A model generated the notes under the pieces. That model was not told the origin of the DNA, searched no databases, and saw only the letters and a program-made list of their open reading frames with translations. Below, in pieces: positions 36,754-48,518 of a stretch of DNA of 64,000 nucleotides. The DNA comes from Puccinellia tenuiflora (Eukaryota; Streptophyta; Magnoliopsida; Poales; Poaceae): contig QRDG01000393.1 in assembly GCA_012064385.1 (NCBI GenBank), forward strand, positions 1,408,846-1,472,845, written 5' to 3'. Within the stretch, counting starts at the first letter, position 1, and each line of letters opens with the position of its first letter. The position numbers and the translations under genes were made by a program.

Positions 36754-39700
36754 ATGGCACCCAAGCGCGCAAAGGCTGCACCCAAGGCCAAGGCTTCCTC
36801 ATCGAGCAGGACAGTGGACATCGCCGCCGCGGCCGCCGCCGCCGCCAAATCTTCCTCGAAGCGATCGATTTCCGCCGACTGGGGCGGATCCACGATTACC
36901 TCCGAGCAGTTGAAGACGCACCGGTCGACGGGCCTTATTCCATCCAATGTGAAGGCTCGGGCCCCAGGGGACGAGGTGGTGCCCGCTCCCATGAAGGACG
37001 AGGTCGTGGTCTTCACGGAGCATCTGTTCCGCGGGTTCACTCCCCCCGGTAACCTCTTCTTCCGCCAACTCCTTGAGCTTTATCAGCTACGGATTCACGA
37101 CTTGGCTCCCAATTCTATCCTCACTCTGTCCAACTTTGTCACTCTGTGTGAGGATTACCTCCAAATCAAGCCCGATCTTAACCTCTGGCTCGAACTTTTC
37201 TATTGCAACCCCCAGCCAGAAACTTCTGGGGGCCCTCTCCTTCAATGCGGCGCCGTCGCTCTTCAATGACGCCTCCACTCTGTCTTTCCCAAGCCTGTCT
37301 TTCCTAATCGCATCAAAGATTGGCAAAAAAATTTCTTCTATTGCAAGGATACCTCCCCTGCAGGTGAACCTAAACTCCCTCTCTTCTCTGAGGATCGCCT
37401 CCGGGCGACTCCCCTTATGAAGGCTAGATGCTCAGAGACCGCCCGGCCAAGAGTCGAGTCCTTGATCACTCGGATTCGGGCCCTCCTATCCCACAATCTG
37501 GAAAACATGGACCTAGTCCGCTGCTGGACAACTTGGAGGATCCAGCCCCTGAGTCCTAGGACTCGGCTTATCTGCTCATATACTCGCTGCGCGGGTGATG
37601 ACCTCCGGGTGACAGAACAGCTGTCAGATGGTCCTGAGCTCGGTCGGCTCATCAAAAAGCTGACTGGGCAGCCTGTGAAGGACCAGGCATACTTTGGGCT
37701 CCAGCCCTTCTGCTCCACCAACCCAGCTCCCGATGTAAACTTTAAACTTTACCTCATTTTTAACCTGCTCTGTTACAGCTCACCGACTCCTTCTGGAAGC
37801 CGGCCTCTGGAGCTGGCACTGAGAATAAAACTGAGGCCGGGGCTGAGGCTGAAGAAGAGGTTGAGGAGGAGACTCCTGTCACAAAGCGAACTGCTGTGGC
37901 AGAAGACACTGATGACGATGACGAGGAGCCCTCTCAGGAGGCTCCCGTTGAAGATGATGTTGATGATGAGGAGTCCTCGCCAGAGGCTCCTATCGAAGAT
38001 GTTGTCGAAGAGGAGTCCTCTCAAGAGGCTCCCATTGTGGAGGATACTGATGAAGACGAGTCCTCTCCAGAGGCTCCTGTAACTAAACAAGCTCGCACCA
38101 CCTCTGGGACTGCTGCTGCTCAGCCATCTTTGTCTGAAGAGTCCTCAGCCAAAAGCCACTCTCCTTCCTCCCCAGCTTCCCATAATGGGTCTCGAGAGGC
38201 TGTTCCCAAGGTACCACTTTCACGAGTCCTTGGGTCCACTCGCTCACCTGCTAAGCCTGAAGAACGTGTGCAGAGTGTTGTTGCTGCTAGGAAGAGAAAG
38301 CTGCGCTCCGACGGGCCTGCAGAGACTCCTGATCCTCTGCCTATTTCGCACCAACGGAAGTCGGCTTCTCCTCCCTGCAAGGACGACTCCTACCACTCCG
38401 GCATGTCTATGCCTTCTTCAGACTCTCAGGCCTCCTTGGACCTGGAAACCAATGTTGGGTAAGACTCCTCTACTTACTCTACTTGCACTCAAATAACTTT
38501 TGCTTTTTCCCTTTTCACTAGATTTATTGCTGACTTCTGTCTTTATATGTTTCAGGGCTCGGCCTTGTGTCAAGGTAACCAAGCTCCCAGGCATGACTGA
38601 TGTCACATCTGGTCGTGGACCTGTCCCTCCTTCGGCTTCTCAAACAACAAGCACGAGGACAGGTCCCTCCACTGCTGCATCTACTGGTGCAACTACAGCT
38701 CCCATCATTCCCGAGTCCCCTTCAAGGACTCGTGTGGCGACTCCACAGATTGTCCAGCCCTCTTCTGAGACTAAGACTCCTGACGCTGCGCCTCAAGATC
38801 AGCCGGCTCCTTTGAAGGCGACTCCTGCAGCTCCACCAAGCATCAAGACCAAGTCATCTATTGACTACAGCCGACTTCGGGTGTCCGATAACATGTCCTT
38901 CTCTGAAGCCTATGCTGAAGCGGTCGACTTGAACGATCAATCTGCCAGGCTAAAGGACGATGAGCAAGCGGCTCTTAGATCTCTTCACATGATTCATAGC
39001 GTAAGCCTCTTGACTTCTACTCTTTATGCTTTCTAGCATCCTCCTATTCCATTAGCCCCCAAGCACCTGTCTGTAGTGACTTGTGACTAGGATAGGTGCT
39101 TTGCTTTGAAATTGAACTCAACTGCTGTGTAGGAAAAATTCGCACACTGTAGCCCCCAAGCTCTGAGTCCTTAGCTCTACTAGGACTCGGGGCTGCTGAT
39201 TTGTTATCTGTCGAGTTCTTGAACCCAGAAAAACTTTTCCACGAGTAGCCCCCAAGCGCCGAGTTGTCAGCCTGCGACGACTTGGAGCTACTAATCCATG
39301 TAAATTATTGATACTTAACTTGAAGAAAAAAATCTGATCTATGAGTAGCCCCCAAGCGCTGAGTTGTTAACTTGTGACGACTTGGAGCTGATGACTTGTT
39401 GACTAGGACCCATGCCTGCTGGTTGTAGGAGAAAAACTGACTCCTGAGTAGCCCCCAAGCGCCAAGTTGTTAACTTGTGACGACTTGGAGCTCATGAGTT
39501 CTCTTCTTGACTAATAAAGCTGACTTGCAAAAATTTAACTTGTGATTGCAGTGTATTATCTCCAAGATGAAGAGAGATATGAAGGAGCTTGAGGACCAGG
39601 CAGCTGCTAGTGCCAGTTCTGCTATAGCTGAAAAAGAACGCTCCCTTCAACTTGAGAAGGATCTGAAGGTCTTGTCTGCTCAACTGGAGCAAGTAAGGAA

Positions 39701-40708
39701 AGAGTCGGCAGATGCGAAGAGGGTTGCCCAAAAGGCACACAATGACCTGAAGGCTGTCTTTGACACCTGCCGCAAAGGCATTGGTGCCATGTGCCAACAT
39801 ATATTTGGTAAGTTTGTAACTTTTTGCTTACTTCCTTTCTGCACCTTTCTGAACTGCTTTTAGACTGACAATCATCGGTTTCCTTTTCTGCAGGGGCTGA
39901 CTCCCCAAAACTCAAACTGCCTACTAGCAAGCAATTGCATGAGATGCTTGACCACTGTCATGGGCTACAAGAGGGAGCCCGTGCAGTGGTGAAATATCTG
40001 AACCCTAAGGGCAAGTGCCCCAAAGAGCCTGAACGTCTGGTGGACGAGTTGTCTAGGGCACCAGGTTATATGCGGCTGTGGAAGCAATCTTCTTTGAGGA
40101 GAGCATCCATCAGGATCCTTGCTCTAGCCCATAGCTATTACCCTACTGTTTTGGAGCCAGCAATGCTTACTATGGGGAAGCCAGAGCAACATGAGGATGG
40201 CAAACCCTTCACCCAGGACGACTTCAAGGCTGAGGAGAAGCTGGTGCGGCCATATGCTTGTGAGATTGCCAACAAGATGGACCCTGAGGTATGGGTTCAT
40301 CACTATGATTTGGAGAACAAAAGAGTTGCTCCAGAGACTCCTGGAATCGTAAACTTTGGCCGCCCCTCACAGGACCTAGCTGGTGTCCCTTCCTCTTCTA
40401 CTGTGCCGAGTTCCTCGTCGCCAGCGGCTCCTGTTCCTGGTGCCGAGCCCACATTGAAGACTCCTGCTGCGCCCACTCCTTCAAGAGCTATCTCTGGAGA
40501 CGCCCAGAAACAAGCAGAGCTGGCCAAGCATATGAAGAGTCCCAGGGGCACTGGTTTCCAGACGAAGAAAGTCGCCACCAAGCCTCCTGTGAAACCGGCT
40601 CCTGCCTCTGCTGCCCTAACAAAAGACAAGTCTCCTGTGAAGAAGGACTCCCCAACTCCAGCTGAGAAGTCGACTCCTCCAAAGGATCACCCCTTGGATG
40701 ATTTTTGA
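36754..40708 (+). pseudogene. five-exon antisense gene of Tat element 1 (gypsy-type transposon protein)
   Basis: Exons 36754-37734, 37779-38458, 38556-39000, 39552-39807 and 39894-40708 join with matching phases at GT/AG introns to 1,058 codons plus stop. Exon 1 begins MAPKRAKAAPKAKASSSSRT. It holds a region (LFFRQLLELYQLRIHDLAPN ... LCEDYLQIKPDLNLWLELFYC) that I recognise as the 'putative gypsy type transposon' family (Pfam PF04195). Exon 2 is acidic, with repeated EESSPEAP-type units and a basic KRKLRS patch. Exon 4 is a coiled coil, and exon 5 has a conserved block around YMRLWKQSSLRRASIRILAL. One TGA (37267-37269) breaks exon 1; the second copy has a sense codon there. The gene lies antisense to gag-pol, so its introns are not spliced from the genomic RNA. 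Function unknown. Confidence 0.85.
39001..39551 (+). repeat. intron 3 of antisense gene copy 1: five TAGCCCCCAAG modules
   Basis: TAGCCCCCAAGC occurs at 39053, 39150, 39246, 39346 and 39449, spaced 96-103 bp. It is usually followed by GAGTTGTTAACTTGTGACGA and CTTGGAGCT. On the element's sense strand each module reads GCTTGGGGGCTA, like its polypurine tract. Confidence 0.9.
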
Positions 40709-40929
40709 ATTTGTATGATGATGTGCCACTGGCACTTTAAACTTTGTAATGATGCACTGCTGGTGCTTAAACCTTGTTAGGTCCTTTGAACTACTTGTTC
40801 TGAAATTGTGCCGATCGGCTTATGATGACTTGCTTGTTAAACTATGAGATTAATATGTACTATCTATGCAAGTCATTCTGTGGTTCTTATAACCCGTCTA
40901 ATGATCCACTGATTAATAAGTAGGCCCTG

Positions 40930-41494
40930 TGATGGGGGGATACTTTATAGGTAGGCCCATGGACCCGGAAAGTAGACCCGCCAAGACCAAGAAGGCCAAT
41001 GCCGAGTCACGAGACGAGTCACATGGGCTGGGCTGGAGACAAGCCGACCAAGGCCCGTGTGGAGAAGGGGACACGTCCAAAGAAGGAGTCCAAGTATAAC
41101 CCGGAGCCTTAGCTTGGAAGACCAAGACGTAGAGTAGGACTCCGTGTTCTAGTGTGACTCGGTATAGCCTGTAAGTCCAGGGACCCGGCAGCCTTTATAA
41201 GCAGGGTCCTGGACCTTAGATCGATAAGCTTCAACCAGTAGAGACAAGTCCCACCAGTAGAGAGAAACACCAAGTCGCCGGATCCCCAGAGAGGAGCCGG
41301 AACCCTGTAATCGATATTAGATCTAGAGCAATAAAGAGAAGCAGGAAGTAGGTCTTTACCTCTAACCAAGAGGGGCCGAACCTGGGTAAATCTGTGTCCC
41401 TAGGCGAGATTAATCTCTCCTACGTACTTCAAGCATCGATGGCCCCCGAACTCACCTACCTGGAGGAAGGACTTGCCGTGACAACCCCACGACA
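40930..41494 (+). repeat. 5' LTR of Tat element 2 (mosaic)
   Basis: 565 bp, TGATGGGG to CCACGACA, with TATA-like CCTTTATAAG at 41192. Compared with the 3' LTR, about 16 differences fall in the first 190 bp and only about 4 in the remaining 375 bp. Confidence 0.92.
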
Positions 41495-41513
41495 GTTGGC
41501 GCCCACCGTGGGG
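41495..41513 (+). promoter_or_regulatory. primer binding site of Tat element 2
   Basis: GTTGGCGCCCACCGTGGGG directly follows the LTR. TGGCGCCCACCGTGGGG is the form commonly seen after LTRs of grass Gypsy elements; I did not match it to a particular tRNA. Confidence 0.75.
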
Positions 41514-41516
41514 CCT

Positions 41517-44048
41517 ATGGTGACGAGAGGAGTTGAGATCGTTGGAGCAGCTCGTCGGGCTATGGAGAAACTCGCCATCGGGCGGGTCTACACTGATGAA
41601 CATGGAGAGACCAAGATCGATGACTCAGGCTGGACTTCGGAGATGAACGAAGTCGACGAGGGCTACCAGCTTGTCTTTGGAGGAATCAACGTGTTCGTCG
41701 GGATGGTTTGCGCGTCAGGTCTTCGCGCGAACTCGGTGGAATCTGTATCAGAGCCAACTGCTATCGTCGAGTCCGATGGCGAGGAGTCGGTCGGAACTTC
41801 AGAGGTCGGCATCATCGCCGAGTCTGAGGAACCTCAAGCTGAGAAACCAGAGATGCTGCAAGAGTCAGATTCAGATTACGATGCAGATTCAGAGTCCATC
41901 CTACCCTTGTTTGAAGATCGGCTTGGGTATGGGATAGAGGAAGAAGATTATGAGGAGTCGCCAGTACGCGCTCGTGTTGTGGGAGTCTACATGTCTGGAA
42001 ACGCTGGAAATCAATTTGATCCGGCTCTGTTGACGAAGGAAATTAATGCAAATAATGCCGCAGAGAGGGCGGCTGAGCTAGCTAACGCTCGTGCTGCGTT
42101 GGAGAGGCAACTAGCTGATATCACAGAAGCAAACCGTAGACTGGCCGAAGAGCGGGCCCGAGTCCAAGATGAAGCTCAAGTTGTGCGGAGGCGCCGCGAG
42201 GAGCTTACTTCAATTCAGCACCGCAGAGCCAGGAGTCGCTTGCATGATGGAGTCCACATCAATCCAACCAATCTATTCACCACACCTAATGGTCCAGGCA
42301 GAGGAGCCTGGACTAGGAGGCTCAGCGGCAGCAGGAGGCGCCGCAGGAGGAGGAACAGGAGCACCACCACCACCACCACCACCACCCCCAGAGGACCGGG
42401 AGGCAGCCGTACCAACGGACCACCGCCTGAAGGAGGAGTCGGAGGAGGAGCATCTGGTGGCTTAGGGTCTCAGCCTAACAGATTTCATACTCCAGAGGGA
42501 CATTACTCTAATCCTATGGACAACGTTCATGCGGCGACTCTGAGATTGGAGAATATCGTGGTACCAGAGGGACCAGCAGGACAGGAGACTCGTGAGGCTA
42601 TCGAGCTACTGAAAACAGCTTTGACTCAGCAAGCTTTGTATCCAACTTTTCCAGATGCAAGTAGACTACATTCAACACCCTTTAACTCAGGTACGAGGAG
42701 TCGGCACGGTGAGTCCAATCCGGCCAACTCTACAAGTGCAAGGCGTCGTGAACAAGAGAGGAATCGCGCAAATATACCAACTACTTCACGAGCTCAGCTA
42801 GTGGTTGATGAAGCAAGGCAACGACGAGAAAGAGAAGCAGCAAGAGCTCGGGAGGCAGAGAGGGACAGAGCATTAGTTGGTGCAGCTAACCCGCCTCAGC
42901 CAACCCGGGTGCACGAAGAGGTGACTTCTCCTGGTGCTTCCCCAGCGTTAACAGGACCAGAGTGCCTGTCTGATGCCATCAGGTCCGAGTCCTTCCCCAG
43001 CAGTTTCAAGGAGCCGCGCAAGGTTCCAAACTATGAGCCCAACATGGACCCGACCTCTTGGTTGGGTACATACGAGATGGCGATGAGTATTCGCAATGCC
43101 ACAGGTAATTTGTGTGCCAAGTTTATGTATCTTATGATGGAGGGAGCAGCCAAGGTTTGGATGCGCAACTTGCCTCCTAGGTCAATCAACTCTTGGGAGC
43201 AATTGAAGGCGGCTTTTATTCAGAACTTCCAGGGCACATGCAAAAAGCTCAGCACCATCGAGGACCTGGAGCGGTGTGTTCAGAGGAAGGGCGAGTCAGC
43301 AAGGCACTGGATGAAGCGGGTCTCAGAGATCATTAACTCCTCACAAGGACTCCCACCGGTTTCAGTGCTAATGGCGATGGAGAGAAATTGCAGCTACAAT
43401 CCCTTGAGTTGGAAGCTAGGTCGCATGAAGGAGAGTCTGAATCAGGGCATTCCCTTGACAATCGGTGAAATCATGGCAGGTGCTAATAAGCACGCAGCCA
43501 CAGATAAAACCAAGGACCAGGAGGAAGGAAATAAAGGACAGGGTGGCAATAATCAGAACCAGAATCAAAACCAGAACCAGGGTGGTAGCAAGCGGCCATA
43601 TGGTGACAACTCTGACCTAGTGGCCAATACAAACACTGGAGTCAGACGCAAGGACAATAATTCTCAAGGATATCAAGGACGCACCCCAACCACAGAGGAA
43701 GTTTTATCGAGTCCTTGCCCTAAACATGCTAAGAACGGCAGGTGTGGGCATACCTTGGGCCAGTGTGTGGATCTGCAGCATGCCAGGTTTTCAGGACCTG
43801 GAAACAGAAACAATGGTGGATACAGAGGAAACAATGGAGCCGGAGGACCCGGCAATAACGGCGGAGGAGCCGGCAATAATCCAAACCAACCTCAAGGAGG
43901 AGGTAATCAGCAGGGCGGGTTCCAGCAGAACCCGAAGCAGCTTCAGGACAACAATGGGCAGTATTATGTCACAACTCGGCCACAGAACCCGAGTCGTGGC
44001 AATTACCATGTCTTCACAACAAGCACGTCCAAACGTTCAAGAAGTTAA
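41517..44048 (+). CDS. gag of Tat element 2
   Basis: The ATG at 41517 (MVTRGVEIVGAARRAMEKLA) is the first after the primer binding site; the frame is open further upstream into the LTR, which is unlikely to be translated. About 843 residues. An acidic N-terminal third is followed by a coiled-coil stretch (AERAAELANARAALERQLAD), a Gly/Arg/Thr-rich linker and a retrotransposon gag domain (around WLGTYEMAMSIRNATGNLCA and SWEQLKAAFIQNF). A Cys/His cluster, CPKHAKNGRCGHTLGQC (about 43717), and a Gly/Asn/Gln-rich tail follow. The frame ends at TAA 44046-44048. The pol frame continues in a different register just upstream of this stop, so a 1-nt shift (mutation or recoding) separates them. Confidence 0.88.
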   Translation: MVTRGVEIVGAARRAMEKLAIGRVYTDEHGETKIDDSGWTSEMNEVDEGYQLVFGGINVFVGMVCASGLRANSVESVSEPTAIVESDGEESVGTSEVGIIAESEEPQAEKPEMLQESDSDYDADSESILPLFEDRLGYGIEEEDYEESPVRARVVGVYMSGNAGNQFDPALLTKEINANNAAERAAELANARAALERQLADITEANRRLAEERARVQDEAQVVRRRREELTSIQHRRARSRLHDGVHINPTNLFTTPNGPGRGAWTRRLSGSRRRRRRRNRSTTTTTTTTPRGPGGSRTNGPPPEGGVGGGASGGLGSQPNRFHTPEGHYSNPMDNVHAATLRLENIVVPEGPAGQETREAIELLKTALTQQALYPTFPDASRLHSTPFNSGTRSRHGESNPANSTSARRREQERNRANIPTTSRAQLVVDEARQRREREAARAREAERDRALVGAANPPQPTRVHEEVTSPGASPALTGPECLSDAIRSESFPSSFKEPRKVPNYEPNMDPTSWLGTYEMAMSIRNATGNLCAKFMYLMMEGAAKVWMRNLPPRSINSWEQLKAAFIQNFQGTCKKLSTIEDLERCVQRKGESARHWMKRVSEIINSSQGLPPVSVLMAMERNCSYNPLSWKLGRMKESLNQGIPLTIGEIMAGANKHAATDKTKDQEEGNKGQGGNNQNQNQNQNQGGSKRPYGDNSDLVANTNTGVRRKDNNSQGYQGRTPTTEEVLSSPCPKHAKNGRCGHTLGQCVDLQHARFSGPGNRNNGGYRGNNGAGGPGNNGGGAGNNPNQPQGGGNQQGGFQQNPKQLQDNNGQYYVTTRPQNPSRGNYHVFTTSTSKRSRS

Positions 44049-47000
44049 AGCTTAGAGCTGTTAATGCAGTAGAGCCGGCGCTTCCACAGTGGCTAAGGTG
44101 GTCAGAACAAACCATCACATGGAGTCGGGCAGATCATCCACCAAGAGTCGACGACCCAGGGCAGCTAGCCTTGGTGGTGGCACCTCAAGTTGGGGGCTAT
44201 ACATTGAACAAAGTGCTCATGGATGGTGGAAGTAGTATCAACATCTTGTATTATGACACATTCAAGAGGATGCAGCTGCAAGATAGGCAGCTAATACCTA
44301 CTGAAACAGTTTTTCATGGAATCGTACCAGGAAAGTCAGCCAAACCAATCGGTAAGATTTATCTTGAGGTTGCTTTTGGCACAGTGGAGAATTTTCGTTC
44401 AGAGATTATGCCTTTTGAGGTAGTGGATCTTAAGAGTCCATACCATGCTCTCTTTGGTCGACCTGCATACTTTAAGTTTATGGCCAGACCATGCTATGTT
44501 TACTTGAAGCTCAAGATGCCAGGTCCAGCAGGAGTCATTACAGTTAATGGCAGCAGACAGATGGCATTGGAGTGTGAATTAGGTGATGCAGCTATGGCTG
44601 AGACAGCTTGTGCTAAAGAGGAGCTGAAATTTTACAAGGCAAATGTGGACCCGGAGGACAACTCGGTCCTTAAGAAGCCGGCCACAGAGGAGAAGATGAA
44701 ATTCAAGTCAGCTCAGGACACAAAGCAAGTCCACTTTACCCCTGGTGATTCTTCCAAGCAGTTCACCATTGGGGCACACCTCTCTGATAAATAGGAAAGC
44801 GCGCTCGTCGAGTTCATCCGTGAGAACCGGGACGTCTTTGCATGGAAGCCATCTGACATGCCAGGAGTCCCGAGAGAACTCGCCGAGCACAGCTTACATG
44901 TTAATCCTAATGCAAGACCAGTTAAGCAGGGTCTGCGCAAGTTTCATGATGATAGGAGGAAAGCCATAGGAGAAGAGGTGGCTCGGCTCCTCGCAGCCGA
45001 GTTCATCAAGGAAGTCTTTCACCCAGAATGGGTGGCCAATCTAGTGTTAGTACCAAAGAAGACAGGAGAGTTGCGTATGTGCATCGACTTTACGGGCCTT
45101 AATAAGCATTGCCCTAAGGACCCGTTTGCATTACCTCGTATCGACCAGATCATCGACTCCGCAGCGGGGTCAGAGTTGCTTTGTTTCTTGGATGCCTATT
45201 CAGGGTACCATCAGATCAGACTCAACATAGAGGATGAGATGAAGACAATGCCCTTTGGACTCAAGAACGCAGGAGCCACATATCAAAGGTGCATCCAGAA
45301 CTGCTTCAAGGATCAGATAGGGAGAAACGTTCATGCATATGTGGACGACGTGGTTATCAAATCTCAGAAGGCCGACTCTCTGATAGCAGATTTGACAGAG
45401 ACTTTCAATAATTTGCGTAAGTATAAAATGAAGCTCAATCCTACCAAGTGTGTTTTTGGAGTCCCTGCAGGCAAACTCCTAGGTTTCATTGTTTCAGAGA
45501 GAGGCATTGAGGCGAATCCAGAGAAAATCAAGGCTATCCATAACTTGCAGAAGCCGACTTGTCTGAAGGACGTTCAAAAGCTCACTGGATGTGTGGCAGC
45601 TCTAAGCAGGTTTATTTCAAGACTCGGGGAGAAGGCGGGTCCTCTCTACCGACTCCTGAAGAAGTCAGATAAATTCCTATGGGATGAAGAAGCCGACCGT
45701 GCTTTTGAGGAGTTGAAGAAAACTTTGTCAACAGCTCCGGTGCTTGCAGCTCCTACAGATAAGGAGCCCATGCTATTATATGTAGCTGCCAACGAGAGAG
45801 TTGTCAGTGCAGTAGTAGCCGTGGAACGTGCAGAGGAAGGAAAGGAGTATCCAGTACAGAGACCTATCTACTACATCAGTGAAGTCCTCACAGAGTCAAA
45901 GCAAAGGTACCCACAGTGGCAGAAGTTGGTCTATGGAGTTTTTCTTGCAAGTAGAAAACTCAAGCATTATTTCCAAGAGCATCCAATTAAGGTGGTGAGT
46001 TCAGCACCGCTGGCAGATATTATACGCAACAGAGAGGCAACAGGGCGAGTCGCCAAGTGGGCAATTGAGTTGGGTCCTTATCATATCACATATGAGCCTA
46101 GGACAGCGATCAAATCTCAAGCTTTGGTTGACTTTGTCAATGATTGGACAGATTTTACATCTTCACCAAATACCCCCTGCACCAAATATTGGACAATGCA
46201 CTTTGACGGGTCCAGACAGTTAGAAGGCTCAGGAGCCGGTGTGGTGTTGACGTCACCTAAGGGAGATAAGCTAGCATATGTCCTCCAGTTACACTTTGAT
46301 TGTACAAACAACATGGCAGAGTATGAAGCCCTGTTGCATGGTCTGCGATTAGCCAAGGAGATGAATATCAAGCGCATCAGGTGTTTTGGAGATTCAGACC
46401 TTGTAGCCCAACAAGTATCTGGAACTTGGGACTCGAAGGATGCAAATATGGCGGCTTATAGAAGAGCAGTCGAACAGATAGCCGGGTTCTTTTCTGGTTA
46501 TCAAGTGGAGCATATTGACAGGCGCAAGAACGAGGCCGCTGATGCGTTATCACGACTCGGCTCTCGTCGAGAGAAGGTACCACCAAATGTGTTCTTGGAT
46601 GAACTCCATCATCCTTCAGTCAAATTACCCTCAGAAGAGGAGTTAGCCTTTCCAGACCCAGAGTCGGTGTTGATAGCAGCAGCACGAACAATCCCAACGT
46701 GGACAGAGCCCTACCTTGCATATCTCCTGAAGGGTGAGCCCCCACAGGATGAAGTCAAGCGAAAGCAACTCATCAGGCGATGCAAGTCCTACACAGTCAT
46801 TGATGGCGAGTTATACAGAAGGAGCGTCACTGGAGTCTACCAGAGATGTGTGTCTCCAGAGGAGGGCAAGCAAATATTGCAAGAGATTCATGCAGGTGAT
46901 TGTGGTCATCATGCATCCACTAGATACTTGGTGTCAAAAGCTTTCAGGCACGGGTTCTTTTGGTTAACAACACATCTGGATGCAGAGAAAATAGTGCGAG

Positions 47001-47986
47001 TCTGCGATGGATGCCAGAGGTATGCAAGGCAGGACCATGTACCAGCACAAGAACTCAGAACTATTCCTATCACTTGGCCATTTGCAGTTTGGGGACTCGA
47101 CATGGTGGGTCCTTTCTCAAAGTCGCCCTGCCAAAAGACCCATCTACTTGTGGCAGTTGACAAGTTCACCAAGTGGGTGGAAGTCGAACCTGTCAGCAGA
47201 GTCGACGGAGCATCAGCAGTGCGATTCTTCAAAAAGATAGCAACACGTTTTGGGTATCCTCACAGCATCATTACAGACAATGGAACCAACTTATCAGTTG
47301 GGGAGATGGCCAAGTTCTATGGTGAGAATAACATCAGACTCGACCTAGCCTCGGTGGCACATCCACAGTCCAATGGACAAGCCGAGCGGGCAAATCAGGA
47401 GTTGTTAAAGGGGATTAAACCTAGACTACGGGTTCCCCTGCTAAGCGCCGCTGGGAGTTGGGTTGAGGAGTTACCAGCAGTACTTTGGAGTATCAGGACG
47501 ACCCCTAACAGATCCACTGGATTCACACCTTTCTTCATGGTGTATGGTGCAGAAGCAGTTTTGCCCAGCGACTTGTTGCATGATTCGCCAAGAGTCGCCA
47601 ATTATGTTGAGGCAACTAATGAGATTGCACGCCAGGACTCGGTCGATGCACTTGAAGAAGCAAGGGAGTTAGCCCTCGAAAGGTCAGCAGTTTATCAGCA
47701 GGACTTGCGGCGATATCACGCACGCAGAATCAAGACCCGGACTTTTCAGGAGGGTGACTTAGTGCTTCGCCTAGTCCAGAATAAGGAAGGGATGCACAAG
47801 TTATCTCCACCATGGGAAGGACCGTTCGTCATAAGCAAGAATCTGAACAACGGGTCGTACTATCTAATGGATGTGCGAGAGCCGGCAAGTGTAGGCAAAG
47901 GAGCTGATACGGCTCATACTCTAGACCCATATGCAGAGGCAAAGAGGCCATGGAATATAGCTCAGTTACGTCCTTACTATAGTTAA
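44049..47986 (+). pseudogene. pol of Tat element 2: protease, RT, two RNases H, integrase
   Basis: Protease site VLMDGGSSINILYYD (about 44211). TAG at 44792-44794 interrupts the frame between GAHLSDK and ESALVEF. The frame then runs unbroken to 47986. Reverse transcriptase: LRMCIDFTGLNKHCPKD, LDAYSGYHQI, FGLKNAGATYQR and catalytic YVDD at 45338-45349. A remnant connection RNase H follows (ISEVLTESKQRYPQWQKLVY). A second, archaeal-type RNase H has its acidic set in HFDGS, AEYEAL, GDSDL and NEAADALS (46200-46545). Integrase has an HHCC finger (HHASTRY, CDGCQRY), then Asp in GLDMVGPF, Asp in TDNGTN and Glu in NGQAERANQE. One nonsense codon is the only clear lesion after the gag-pol shift. Confidence 0.92.
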
Positions 47987-48518
47987 AAGTTGTAATAGTT
48001 TTTCAATTCAAAGGCAAAGAGCCTAGTGAGCCATGCCTAAATGTAATCAAATTTTCGTGATCAAAGGAAATAAAGCCGGCTTCTGTGAATATGAGTCCTT
48101 TAGTCGAGTCACCCAGTGAGTGCGCTTTATTCGTTATGCTTGATCACAAAGGTTCTTGGGGGCTTGCTTTTCAGGAAAAAAGTCAAGCTTAGACTTAAGG
48201 ACCTGGCATAGTAGCCAAACTTTTCCTAGCTTTCTCGCTGCTAAGTCAGATGCATCCTGCACAATATATGACTTGTTTCTCTCTCTTATGGATCCTAAGG
48301 AGCATATGAGTTAAGAACCTGTCAGCACAAGCTGTAAGAGAAGTCATGCAGGGCCTACTTATTCATCAGTGAAAAGCTAGACGGGTTATAAGAACCAAGC
48401 CGATTGGCACAAATTCAAAATAGCTAACAAGCTCAATAGTTTAAAGCACCAGTAGTGCATCATTACAACTCAAAGTAGCTAACAAGCTACATAGTTTAAA
48501 ACCACCAGAAGTACATTA
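47987..48518 (+). other. spacer between pol and the antisense gene of Tat element 2
   Basis: No long frame. It contains the sequence (about 48355-48400) that, inverted, matches the last bases of Tat element 1 before it is cut at 40929 (AATAAGTAGGCCCTG). The corresponding gag-pol part of element 1 should therefore have followed. Confidence 0.7.

Larger units (their letters stand above)
35669..40929 (-). mobile_element. Gypsy/Tat element 1, 3' half only
   Basis: Reverse-oriented relative to the window: 3' LTR (35669-36215), polypurine tract complement (36216-36227), then the antisense gene reading forward. The element is interrupted at 40929 by the 5' LTR of Tat element 2. Its gag-pol and 5' LTR are not found on the other side. 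Its left junction cuts the outer Copia RT after TAAACTAGA. Confidence 0.9.
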
